NCBI RefSeq assembly: GCF_029626145.1 | Contig: NZ_JARUBJ010000002.1 | Coordinates: 4,995,501-5,059,500, forward strand | Reading direction: 5' to 3' | DNA length: 64,000 bases | Source of the DNA: Micromonospora sp. WMMD961 | GTDB lineage: Bacteria; Actinomycetota; Actinomycetes; Mycobacteriales; Micromonosporaceae | Shown here: piece after piece, positions 8,176-16,236 of the stretch | Numbering within the stretch: position 1 is the stretch's first letter | Layout: every line of letters starts with the position of its first letter | Translations under genes and position numbers: made by a program | Notes under the pieces: generated by a model | Database searches by the model: none | What the model was told of the DNA's origin: nothing | What the model saw: only the letters and a program-made list of their open reading frames with translations

Positions 8176-8510
8176 CTACGCCTGTCCGAGGGGCACGACC
8201 CCGAGCAGGACCACAGCCCGCCGAATGCCGGCGCTGACCCGACTCTCGACAAGGTGCTCCAACACCGCCCGCAGCAGTTCCTCCGGCTCAGGGCGGCCAC
8301 CTGCGATGCGAGCGCGACCTGCTTCGGCAGCGGCCACTGCCACCGCCACCGCTCCGAGCACCGCCTCGGCGTGGGCGTGGGTGACCTCAGCCGAACGCAT
8401 CGCGCGCAACGCCGCGGCCCGCGAGTCACCAGCGTAGAAGGCTCCACCATCCACGACGCCGCCGGGCACCGCCACCGACGCCAGCCGGATCAGCGGCGTC
8501 CGATGACTTC
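8176..8510 (-). pseudogene. ADP-ribosylglycohydrolase fragment
   Basis: The minus-strand frame reads VDGGAFYAGDSRAAALRAM and RSAEVTHAHAEAVLGAVAV, then VAVAAAEAGRARIAGG. The block (V)THAHAEA..GAVAVAVAAA is typical of the central part of ADP-ribosylglycohydrolases, which remove ADP-ribose from proteins or small molecules. The N-terminal metal-binding part and the C-terminal catalytic Asp region are missing, and there is no start with a ribosome site. It is a relic between NAD kinase and the nucleotidyltransferase gene. Confidence 0.6.
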
Positions 8511-8626
8511 ACCAATGACATCCGCGCCCGACCTTTGGCAGATCCGGACGGCGAGGTGGCCGGCGTTGCCACTCCGCGAGCCGGCGAGCGGGCTCTGGCT
8601 TCGGATGTGGCAGGTATGGTCACCCG

Positions 8627-9490
8627 GTGCATCTCCCGGGAGCCGTACAGGAACTCTGCTTGCGTTTCCTCTCGCTGGTTCCGGAAGGGCTGGTGACCGG
8701 CCTCTACCTGACAGGTGGCACCGGGTTCGGGGAGTGGCTCGAGGGGCGGTCGGACGTGGACTTCGTTGCCACCCTCGCCCACCGGCCGTCCGACGGCGAG
8801 GTGGCGCACCTGCGGCAGGCACACGAGCAGATGGCGGCGTTCTCCCCGATCTTCTTTGACGGGATGCACGTCCTCGTTACCGACCTGGCCTCCGATCCGC
8901 GGAAGCTGCCACCGGTGCCCGTGGTGCTGCACCGCGAGTTCCGCATCGGGCACCTGGACCACCTTGTCGCCTGGCACGAGTTGGCCCGGCACGGCGTCAC
9001 GGTCACCGGCCCGCAGCTGTCGACCCTCGACATTTGGACCGACAGGCAGATTTTGCAGGCGTACACCGTCGACAACCTCGACACCTACTGGCGCACCGTC
9101 ACCGACCAGCTCGCTGCCTCTTCCGTCGACGAGCCGGAGGCGGAACTCGACTACGCCTGCTGCTGGTGCGTCCTCGGGGTCGCTCGCCTGCACCACCTGA
9201 TCGTCACCGGAGAGATGACCACCAAGTCAGGGGCCGGTCGTTGGGGGCTCTCCTACTATGACCAGCGCTGGCACCGGGTCCTTCGTGAGGCACTGCGCCT
9301 ACGCGAAGGCGGACAACCCGAGTACGACGATCAGGTATCCCGACTCCAGGACACCACCGACTTCACCGCGTACGTCGTGGCTGTCGGCACAGGCCGCCCG
9401 GTCCCGCCTACGACGGCCGTTGCACGCGAGCGTGACTCTCAGTCAGGATGCGATCGAGAAGACGACGAAGTTGGTCGAGTTTCTCGCTGA
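8627..9490 (+). CDS. nucleotidyltransferase-domain protein (ANT/AadA-like fold)
   Basis: A 287-aa protein beginning with a minimal nucleotidyltransferase domain: LYLTGGTGFGEW followed by RSDVDFVATL, giving the two metal-binding Asp residues at about 43 and 45. The C-terminal half is helical (WCVLGVARLHHLIVTGEMT, KSGAGRWGLSYYDQRWHRV), as in aminoglycoside-adenylyltransferase-like proteins. It may adenylylate a small molecule such as an aminoglycoside, but the substrate is not provable. The GTG at 8627 matches the start of the fold. The last 30 residues (ERDSQSGCDREDDEVGRVS) look unrelated to the domain and may come from read-through past a lost stop. Confidence 0.7.
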   Translation: MHLPGAVQELCLRFLSLVPEGLVTGLYLTGGTGFGEWLEGRSDVDFVATLAHRPSDGEVAHLRQAHEQMAAFSPIFFDGMHVLVTDLASDPRKLPPVPVVLHREFRIGHLDHLVAWHELARHGVTVTGPQLSTLDIWTDRQILQAYTVDNLDTYWRTVTDQLAASSVDEPEAELDYACCWCVLGVARLHHLIVTGEMTTKSGAGRWGLSYYDQRWHRVLREALRLREGGQPEYDDQVSRLQDTTDFTAYVVAVGTGRPVPPTTAVARERDSQSGCDREDDEVGRVSR

Positions 9491-9570
9491 GGTGGCGGCC
9501 GCAGTCGAGCCAGACCCAGTGCGCCAGGGATTCAGGACTGGGTCTACCTGATGTGATCAACCCCGTGTGC

Positions 9571-10425
9571 TCAGTCGCGCCGGTAGGTGTGGACCCGATC
9601 GAGTTCCTTCCAGCCGACACTGTCGTACAGCGTGACGGCAGCGGTACGGTCGCGCTCGCCGCCGGGTTCATCGTCGTCCACGATCAGCACCGCCTGTTTG
9701 GCGCCGGTCCGCGCAGCCTCGGCCATGGCCTGGTACCACAACTGGCGGCCGATGCCCTGGCCGCGGTATGCCGGTTCGACGCTGAGCCAGTAGATCTCCA
9801 CGGTCTCACCGACGGGCTCGCAGACCACCGCCCGCGCGACTTCCTTGCCGTCCCGGTGTACCCGTAGCTGCCGGCCCGTCGGCTCCGCCGAGGGTCCGAC
9901 CTCCGCGAGCGGCCCCACGGGTACCGGAAGATCGACCAGCGGACGGTGGAAGTAGCGGCCCATGTAGGTGGCTTCGAACCCGGCGTCGAGCAGCGCCGCG
10001 TGCGTAGCCGGGCGGCTGCGTTCGAGTATGCCGTCGAAGCCGTGGTTGAGAGGCGTCGTAAGGGTAAACGCCTCGAACCTCGTCGCCTTTTGCGACAGTT
10101 CGCTCAGGGCATGTTCCAGCAGGGCTGCCACGGGAGCCGGCTCCTCGCGGGCGTGCAGCCACAGGACGTTGCCGGTGCGATCGGACATGCGCAACGCATA
10201 CGACACCACGCCCGCGATCCGGTCGTCGGTGTCGGTCAGCACCGTCACGGCTGGACGGCTCAACTCTGCCCAACGTTCGGCGTCGTTGGGTGAGTCGCCA
10301 GCCAGCGCAAGTGCCAGCATGACGGCCTGCGCCGGCGGATGACCGGGCAGCGGATCCGCTCGTACCAGGGCGAGCAACGCCGATTCGTCGCCGCGCCGGT
10401 ATGGACGCAGTCTGAATGCGGTCAT
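9571..10425 (-). CDS. GNAT-family N-acetyltransferase
   Basis: A 284-aa protein with the acetyl-CoA binding signature RGQGIGRQLW (motif A) near residues 223-232, preceded by VEIYWLSVEPAY and followed by AVTLYDSVGWKELDRVH, all typical of the C-terminal GNAT domain. The N-terminal half looks like a second, degenerate GNAT fold (FRLRPYRRGDESALLALVR), so this is a two-domain GNAT. Acceptor substrate unknown. The start is an ATG at 10425. It follows the ABC-transporter relic, whose open frame continues into it out of phase. Confidence 0.8.
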   Translation of the reverse strand: MTAFRLRPYRRGDESALLALVRADPLPGHPPAQAVMLALALAGDSPNDAERWAELSRPAVTVLTDTDDRIAGVVSYALRMSDRTGNVLWLHAREEPAPVAALLEHALSELSQKATRFEAFTLTTPLNHGFDGILERSRPATHAALLDAGFEATYMGRYFHRPLVDLPVPVGPLAEVGPSAEPTGRQLRVHRDGKEVARAVVCEPVGETVEIYWLSVEPAYRGQGIGRQLWYQAMAEAARTGAKQAVLIVDDDEPGGERDRTAAVTLYDSVGWKELDRVHTYRRD

Positions 10426-11502
10426 TTGGGGTCCCCATCGTGAAGCTGGCGTGGTGTCGATGTGGCACGATCACGACCTGGTCGAGGTCGTGCTGGTAAC
10501 CGGCGTACTCGCCGCCTGCGGCCAACAGTTCGTCGTGCGTGCCGGATTCGACGAGGCGTCCGTCACGCATGACCAGGATGCGATCGGCGACGGCCGCCGT
10601 GGTCAGGCGATGGGTGACGACCAGGACGGTGCGCTTGCGGCGAACGTCGCGGAGCCGCCGCAGGAATCGCACCTCGCCAAGGCTATCGAGGGCGGCGGTT
10701 GGCTCGTCAAGCACCCAGAGCGGGGCGTCGCGGTAGAGCATGCGGGCCAGGGCCAGCCGCTGCCACTGGCCGACGGACAGATCGCGCCCGTCGGCGAACT
10801 GCTGGCCGAGCAGGGTGCCGGTGCCGTCGGGCAGGGACCGGACGAGCCCGCCGAGGCCTGCGTCGTCGAGGGCGGCGCGTATCCGGACCGGGTCGGGCGG
10901 TTGCTCAACCCGGCCGAGTGCCACGACGTCGGCCACGGTGAACTCATAGCGTCCGTACTCCTGAAACAGGGCGCCGGTCATGCGTCGCACTCGGTCCTCG
11001 CCCAGCTCCCGCAGTTCGATCCCGTCGTAGCAGACCGTGCCTCGATCGGGGGTGAGCAGCCCGAGCAGCAGGGCTATCAGGGTGGACTTGCCGGCACCGT
11101 TACGCCCCATGATCGCCACGACCTCGCCCGAGCCGATGGTCAGGTCGAGGTCGTGAATGCCCTCCGTACCGCTCGGGTAGGTGTAGGAGACACCACGGAG
11201 CTCGACCGTGGGTGGGGCGTCAGATCGCCGCCCTGGTGATCTCGCCGGCCTCCCCGCCGCGCGGCCGCAGACACTGCCAGGCGAGCGCGCGTTCGCTCAT
11301 GATCTGCCTGTTCCGGACGCGGTAGGCCCAGACGGTGACCTACGAGGCGGCCAACTCGCCGGACGCGGTGAACGCGACCTTGCTGGTGATGCCGGGCTGG
11401 TCGTAGGCCGACACGTACGCCGCCAGTGGCTCGGTGGGAGCTCAGGACCCTGGTCAGCAGGGCCAGGCTCTGCCGGCCGGTGGCGATCGGCAGGGTCGTC
11501 AT
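10426..11502 (-). pseudogene. ABC exporter relic: N-terminal start plus nucleotide-binding domain
   Basis: The nucleotide-binding domain is nearly complete: Walker A GRNGAGKST (about 11085-11112), Q-loop ALFQEYG, signature LSVGQWQRLALAR, Walker B LWVLDEPTAALD, and H-loop VVTHR. Just upstream it reads VELRGVSYTYPSGTEGIHD, the usual entry into the domain. There is no start there, however, and the membrane-spanning half is missing. At 11502 an ATG starts MTTLPIATGRQSLALLTRV, which looks like the N-terminus of the same kind of ABC half-transporter. The transmembrane region has therefore been deleted between the two pieces. Downstream the frame has no stop and stays open to 9806 through the GNAT gene. 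Confidence 0.6.
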
Positions 11503-11612
11503 CGCAGGACCGCCGCGGCGTAGCCGACGTCGGTGACGGAGCCCGGCGCGCACCACGCATACATCGAAGTGCATCGTATCCGTCGTCAGAGTCACAGTCT
11601 GAGCGCATCCGT

Positions 11613-11673
11613 CTGACTTCGCCTTGGAGAAGTTAGCCTGATACGGTCCTGACTTAGCACTTGTGAAGTCAGG
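11613..11673. promoter_or_regulatory. two related inverted repeats upstream of the alpha/beta hydrolase
   Basis: CCTGACTTAGCACTTGTGAAGTCAGG has perfect 8-bp arms at 11648-11655 and 11666-11673. Just before it, 11613-11636 holds CTGACTTC/GAAGTTAG with one mismatch. Both share CTGACTT. They lie 86-147 bp upstream of the hydrolase start and look like tandem operators. No regulator gene is adjacent, so the cognate protein is unknown. Confidence 0.5.
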
Positions 11674-11758
11674 CGGTTCGGGCGAGAGCTGTCACCCGTG
11701 CGCCTGAACGGGCGCGACGTCCTACTCGGCCGCCGCCAGAACAGAGGAGTCTCTGGTC

Positions 11759-12598
11759 ATGTCAGCAGCCATACGCTCAGCTCTCGCCGAGACCCAATTC
11801 GTCGAGACGCGTGACGGGCGCATCGCATATCGCCGGTTCGGCCAGCAGGCAGGGGTGCCGCTCGTACTGGCCATGCGCTTCCGCGGCACGATGGACCACT
11901 GGGATCCCGCCCTCCTGGACGCTCTCGCCGCGCACCACGACGTCATCGTGTTCGACAACGTCGGCACGGCAGCCAGCACGGGCGAGGCGCCGGCTTCGAT
12001 CGAAGGGCTCGCCGGCGGCCTTCTCGGCTTCGTCGAGGCGCTCGGCCTCGACCGGGTCGACCTGCTGGGCTGGTCGATGGGCGGCTACGTGGTCCAGACC
12101 GCCGCCCTACAACAACCCGAGCGGATCCGCCGGCTTGTCGTCGCGGGCAGTGGACCCGGCGCCGCCCCCGGCGTCGAACGGATGACGCCCGAGATCATGC
12201 AGATCGCCACGAGGTCGACCAACGACGACGAGGACTACCTCCGCCTGTTCTTCCCGTCCGACCCTGGCGCCCGGGACCGTGGGCTCGCGTCGCTACGCCG
12301 GTTGGACGCGCGCCTGGACGAGTCCGGCGCCGTTGTGGCCGCCGACACCGTTCGCCGGCAGCTCGCCGTGATCCAAGGGGTCGGGACGACGATCTGGGAT
12401 CGGCTGGACCAGCTCACGCTACCCGTCCTGCTCGCCACCGGAGTTCAGGACGTGATGATCTCCGCCTATGGCAACTTCCTGATGGCGCAGCGGCTCCCCA
12501 ACGCCCGCCTGGTGATCTACAGCGACGCGGGCCACGGCTTCCTGTTCCAGCACGTCGAGGAGTTCGCCGAGGACGTGCGCCGTTTCCTGAGCCGGTAG
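11759..12598 (+). CDS. alpha/beta-fold hydrolase
   Basis: A 279-aa cytoplasmic alpha/beta hydrolase with the nucleophile elbow GWSMGG (about residues 103-108), an acidic residue in ATGVQDVMIS, and the catalytic His in DAGHGFLFQ near the C-terminus. After the first strand it reads RFRGTMDHWDPALL, where many relatives have an HG oxyanion motif. The family includes esterases and non-heme haloperoxidase-like enzymes; the substrate is unknown. The ATG at 11759 has ACAGAGGAG as ribosome site. It stands alone; the two upstream dyads suggest regulation by a repressor encoded elsewhere. Confidence 0.82.
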   Translation: MSAAIRSALAETQFVETRDGRIAYRRFGQQAGVPLVLAMRFRGTMDHWDPALLDALAAHHDVIVFDNVGTAASTGEAPASIEGLAGGLLGFVEALGLDRVDLLGWSMGGYVVQTAALQQPERIRRLVVAGSGPGAAPGVERMTPEIMQIATRSTNDDEDYLRLFFPSDPGARDRGLASLRRLDARLDESGAVVAADTVRRQLAVIQGVGTTIWDRLDQLTLPVLLATGVQDVMISAYGNFLMAQRLPNARLVIYSDAGHGFLFQHVEEFAEDVRRFLSR

Positions 12599-13385
12599 CG
12601 ACCGGCATCGCAGGGCCTCTTTAGTGGTTGCCGCAACACCTCTTCTTGCTTGGCAGCCGACTGCTGCGTACCTGATGACCAGCCCGGCGCAGGTCGTTAC
12701 GGCGACAGCGTGCGCGTGGCGGGCATGGACGTCGACGGCCGAGTTCCGGTAACCGTGAATGCGCGTTCGACACGTGCGGACATCGGACCCGCTGCCCAGG
12801 AGGTTCGCCGTGGAGATGACGGCGCCCGGCTGAAGCAAGGCACGCAGCCGGGCGGCCCCGCGCGCGGGCGGCCGGGATGGGCGGTGAGCCATCCGTTCAG
12901 GGCGTCCAGTCGTTCCTGGAGGTGGAGGGGATGACAGTGGTCGCGGGCGAGCCAGACCGGCACCGGGCCGACCGTTCCCACCGCTCCGCCCGGTGGGCCG
13001 GGTGTCACCAGCACCACGTCCACCCGGGGACAGCTCGGGTGACGGTGTCCGCGTCTGCGCGCGTACCCCTGCCAGTGTGGTGTCCGGGTGCACTCCCAGC
13101 GTGTGGTCGCCGTGCGGGCCGCGCACCCTCACCGATGTAGCGCCGGAGAGGCGGCGGGCGAGCACGGCCGCCACCGCTGCCGCGTGTGCCAGGTCGTGTG
13201 GGTCCGCGAGACGGCCCCGACCTCCACGACCTGACGCCGCCGAGCCCGAGATCGATGCGCGGCCGGGCCAGCTCACCAGGCGCGACCGCGGCGACCAGGG
13301 CAGCCGTTACCGCCACCAGGTCGGACCGCTACGGGGACGCCTCGCTGCCGAAGTCAGCGACCTCAGGCCGGCGCCGGCCTCGCCG
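12599..13385. other. 787-bp stretch of decayed coding sequence, no intact gene
   Basis: No intact gene. On the minus strand, coding-like pieces appear in alternating frames: MAVTAALVAAVAPGELARP (start about 13316), DLAHAAAVAAVLARRLSGA and TSVRVRGPHGDHTLGVHPD, DVVLVTPGPPGGAVGTVGP and VWLARDHCHPLHLQERLDA. Read together they look like one protein broken by at least two frameshifts. I cannot name the family. Confidence 0.35.
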
Positions 13386-14150
13386 TCAAGCAGCCGTAAG
13401 GCCGCCGTCGATCGCGAGCGCTGCCCCGGTGACGAACCTGGCCTCGTCACTGAGCAGGAACGCGACGAAGGCCGCGATCTCGTCCGGCTGGGCGACCCGT
13501 CCGACCGGGTGCCACGCCCCTGCGGCGCGGACAGCCTCCGCCGGGTCCGTGCCCAGGTTGTTCCGCAACAGAGGAGTGTCGACGCCACCGGTGACCAGCG
13601 CGTTGATCCGCACGCCGCTGGCCGCCACGTCCAAGGCCGCGGATCGGGTGAGCCCCACCACGCCGTGCTTAGCCGCACTGTAGGAGGCCATGCCGGCCGC
13701 GCCGGTCACACCGAGGTTGGACGCGTTGTTGACGATCGCGCCGCCGCCGGTCGCCTGCAGCGCGGGTAGCTGGTATTTGAGACCGAAAAAGACGCTGCTG
13801 AGGTTCAGCGCCAGATCGCCCCGCCAGGCGTCGCCGTCGATATCGGTCAGCGGACCGACCGCGGTAGCCGCCCCGACGTTGTTGAACGCGCCGTCGAGTC
13901 GCGCATACCGCTGGACCGTTTGCCGGACGAGTGCCGCCACCTCGGCCTCCACCGTCACGTCGGTGGGCACGAAGTGGGCGTCCCGGCCGGCGGAGCGCAG
14001 CTCGGCGGCGAACGCCTCGCCCACGTCCTTCCCGCGTGCGGCCAGCATTACCTTCGCGCCTTCGGCAGAGACCCGTTCGGCGACGGCCCGGCCCATGCCG
14101 GACGTGGCACCGGTGATCAGGATGACCTTGTCTGCGAAACGTGTGGACAC
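13386..14150 (-). CDS. short-chain dehydrogenase/reductase (SDR)
   Basis: A 254-aa classical SDR: cofactor motif TGATSGMG (about residues 14-21), NNVG in place of NNAG, catalytic Ser in NNASNLG, YSAAK as the YxxxK motif, and the C-terminal FVTGAALAIDGGL. It is a cytoplasmic NAD(P)(H)-dependent oxidoreductase; the substrate is unknown. The ATG is at 14150. It lies 47 bp downstream of the quinone-oxidoreductase-like gene on the same strand, probably as one operon controlled by the divergent HxlR gene. Confidence 0.88.
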   Translation of the reverse strand: MSTRFADKVILITGATSGMGRAVAERVSAEGAKVMLAARGKDVGEAFAAELRSAGRDAHFVPTDVTVEAEVAALVRQTVQRYARLDGAFNNVGAATAVGPLTDIDGDAWRGDLALNLSSVFFGLKYQLPALQATGGGAIVNNASNLGVTGAAGMASYSAAKHGVVGLTRSAALDVAASGVRINALVTGGVDTPLLRNNLGTDPAEAVRAAGAWHPVGRVAQPDEIAAFVAFLLSDEARFVTGAALAIDGGLTAA

Positions 14151-14197
14151 GACTGCTCCTGTTGGATGGTGTTCAGGGATAAAGGGAGTCGGACGGG

Positions 14198-15157
14198 TCA
14201 GAAGGTGAGGACCAGTCGCCCGCGGACGCCGCCCGCCTCGAAACGCCGGTGGGCCTCGGCCGCCTCGGCGGCGGGCAGGGTCGCGGCCAGGCGCGGGGTG
14301 AGCACACCAGCCTCCGCAAAGCGCCGGATCGCGTCGAGCTTGCCGGTCCGTCCCGCGTAGTCGGGAACGAAGGGCGCGACCATCGTGATTCCGCGCAGGT
14401 CGTCGATCCGGTAGCCGCCGGGCTCGTCCGCGCTGCGGAACCGGGCGAAGCGTCCGCCGTCGCGTACGGCGGCAAGCAGGTCCGGCCCGAGCAACGCCAC
14501 GTCGGCGATCGCGTCGACGCCGTGCGGACAGCGGGCCAGAATCGCCTCGGTCACCCCCGGTCCGCGGGCGACGATCTCCGCCGCCCCGAGCGAGCGGACC
14601 AGCGGCTCGTCGGCGGGCGCGGCGTCGGCGATCACGACCAGGCCGAGGTGGGTGGCCAACTGCACCAGATAGCCGCCGAGGATCCCGGCAGCCCCGGTCA
14701 CGGCGAGCACCGAGCCCGGAGCGAGTGCCAGCTGGTCAAGCGCGAGCAACGCGGTGAGCCCGTTCATCGGCAGCGTGGTCGCAGCCGGGTGGTCGACACC
14801 CGCCGGCGCGGGCACCACCCAGCCCGCCGGCAGCACCCTGTACTCGGCGTAGCCGCCCGCCGCCGTCCCGATCGGCTGCACCATCGCCATCACCGGTGTA
14901 CCGATGCCGAGCGGGGTCTCGGTGCCCGGGCCGATCTCGTCGACCACTCCCGCGATCTCCATACCGGGCACGTACGGCGTCGGCACCCCGGCGAGCGCTT
15001 GGGCGTGCACGCCGGCTCGGATCAGCGTGTCCGCCGGATTCACCGCGGCAGCGTGCACGCGTACCCGAACCTCACCGGGCCCGGCGTGCGGTTCCGGCAG
15101 GTCGATGACGCGCAGCACGCCCGGTCCGCCGAACTCGTAGAAACCAACCGTACGCAC
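14198..15157 (-). CDS. quinone oxidoreductase-like medium-chain dehydrogenase
   Basis: A 319-aa MDR-superfamily protein with an N-terminal GroES-like domain (VRVHAAAVNPADTLIRAGV, YVPGMEIAGVVDEIGPGTE) and a Rossmann domain (VLAVTGAAGILGGYLVQLA). It ends FEAGGVRGRLVLTF, as zinc-free NADPH:quinone oxidoreductases do. No catalytic or structural zinc Cys cluster is visible. Probably NADPH-dependent reduction of quinones or enones. The GTG/ATG start at 15157 lies 41 bp from an HxlR-type dyad, and the SDR gene follows in the same direction. Confidence 0.87.
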   Translation of the reverse strand: MRTVGFYEFGGPGVLRVIDLPEPHAGPGEVRVRVHAAAVNPADTLIRAGVHAQALAGVPTPYVPGMEIAGVVDEIGPGTETPLGIGTPVMAMVQPIGTAAGGYAEYRVLPAGWVVPAPAGVDHPAATTLPMNGLTALLALDQLALAPGSVLAVTGAAGILGGYLVQLATHLGLVVIADAAPADEPLVRSLGAAEIVARGPGVTEAILARCPHGVDAIADVALLGPDLLAAVRDGGRFARFRSADEPGGYRIDDLRGITMVAPFVPDYAGRTGKLDAIRRFAEAGVLTPRLAATLPAAEAAEAHRRFEAGGVRGRLVLTF

Positions 15158-15197
15158 GGGCCCAACCCCTTCATGTGTGGTACCTCACATACACCTG

Positions 15198-15344
15198 GTA
15201 CCGAATGAGTACCGGTATGCGAGTCTGCTCCCCGCGCCGGGAGTCGACAAGAAGGCACTTTGACCTGCCCAGGTATCACTGGGTGAACCACATCCCGCAG
15301 CGCGACCGCAGGGGCTCACCGACAACCTGGTATCGCTCGTATAC
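15198..15344. promoter_or_regulatory. paired GTAYCG...TAC dyads, probable HxlR operators
   Basis: GTACCGAATGAGTAC (15198-15212) and GTATCGCTCGTATAC (15330-15344) share the pattern GTAYCGNNNGNNTAC; both follow CCTG and precede a C. The first lies 41-55 bp upstream of the quinone-oxidoreductase gene. The second ends 8 bp before the HxlR ATG, where bound protein would block expression. This arrangement fits redox- or quinone-responsive HxlR control of both genes; binding is inferred. Confidence 0.6.
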
Positions 15345-15352
15345 TGGCCGCC

Positions 15353-15757
15353 ATGGCATCGTCCGGCACCACCATCACCCCGACCAGCGCCCCCGACCAC
15401 TCCCCTGCCGCCGACTGCGAGCAGCGTCGCGCCCTGATCCGCGACGTGCTCGAACGGATCGGCGACAAGTGGTCCGTGGTCGTCATCTGCCAACTGGGCC
15501 ACGGCACCCGCCGCTTCAACGAGCTGCGTCGACAGAGCGACCCCATCACCCAGCGGATGCTCAGCGCCACACTGCGTGGACTGGAGCGGGACGGGTTGGT
15601 GACCCGGACCGTGCACGACAGCAAACCGCCGCGCGTCGACTACACGCTCACGCCCCGCGGCCTCAGCCTCCTTGACGTCGTCCGAGGCCTGGCGAGTTGG
15701 GCAGAGGGCAACGTCACCGACATCCTGGCCTCCCGGGCGTCCTTCGACGCCCAGTAG
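15353..15757 (+). CDS. HxlR-family winged-helix regulator
   Basis: A 134-aa HxlR/DUF24-type DNA-binding protein: ERIGDKWSVVVICQLGHGT, RFNELRRQSDPITQRMLSA (recognition helix region), and the wing VTRTVHDSKPPRVDYTLTP. A single Cys (CEQRR) lies before the domain, as in the thiol- or quinone-sensing relatives YodB/QorR. It is divergent from the quinone-oxidoreductase and SDR genes, with matching dyads in the shared promoter region. It probably senses electrophiles or quinones and represses the operon and itself. The ATG is at 15353. Confidence 0.87.
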   Translation: MASSGTTITPTSAPDHSPAADCEQRRALIRDVLERIGDKWSVVVICQLGHGTRRFNELRRQSDPITQRMLSATLRGLERDGLVTRTVHDSKPPRVDYTLTPRGLSLLDVVRGLASWAEGNVTDILASRASFDAQ

Positions 15758-16236
15758 AGCGGCGCCCCTGCCCAGGCGGCCACGAACGTTCGACGATCGC
15801 GGCCGCCGCTGCCCGCGAAGACGATCCGGCAGAGCCGCCGGAGCCTGGGTGTCAGTGGCCCCGCTCTCCGTCGTTCAGGACGGCGACCAGAGTCCGGTCG
15901 GCTGCGGCACGGCCTCCTGCCCTGAACGCCTTCGCCATCACCTTCAGCGACCGCTTCCCAGCCGCTGAAACCTACTAACCAAGATTGCCGGAAACACCGT
16001 TACCGAGACAGGCCCGCTGCACGTGAGATGTGAGGAGGAGCCAACAAAGTGGCGTCGAGCAGGCCCTCGTCCCGGAGGCGCTCGCACTGCTTGTCGAGGA
16101 GACGGACGGCCGGTGCCGTCGCGACGTAGGTCGCGACGGCACCGCGAGTTCGTCACCGACTGCTTCGCTTGGTCGAGTGGCTCCACGCCGCCCACCGCCG
16201 GTCTTGCGAGGAATAGGCGAGGTTGGTCGCTTCTGC
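15758..16236. other. intergenic region with a 14-bp perfect hairpin
   Basis: No intact gene. The plus strand ends a coding-like frame with RPPALNAFAITFSDRFPAA and ETY-stop at about 15978, possibly the tail of a lost gene. GGTGCCGTCGCGAC (16112-16125) and its exact inverse (16130-16143) form a 14-bp stem with a 4-nt loop. It lies between convergent genes and may end transcription from either side, although there is no T-run. Confidence 0.4.
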
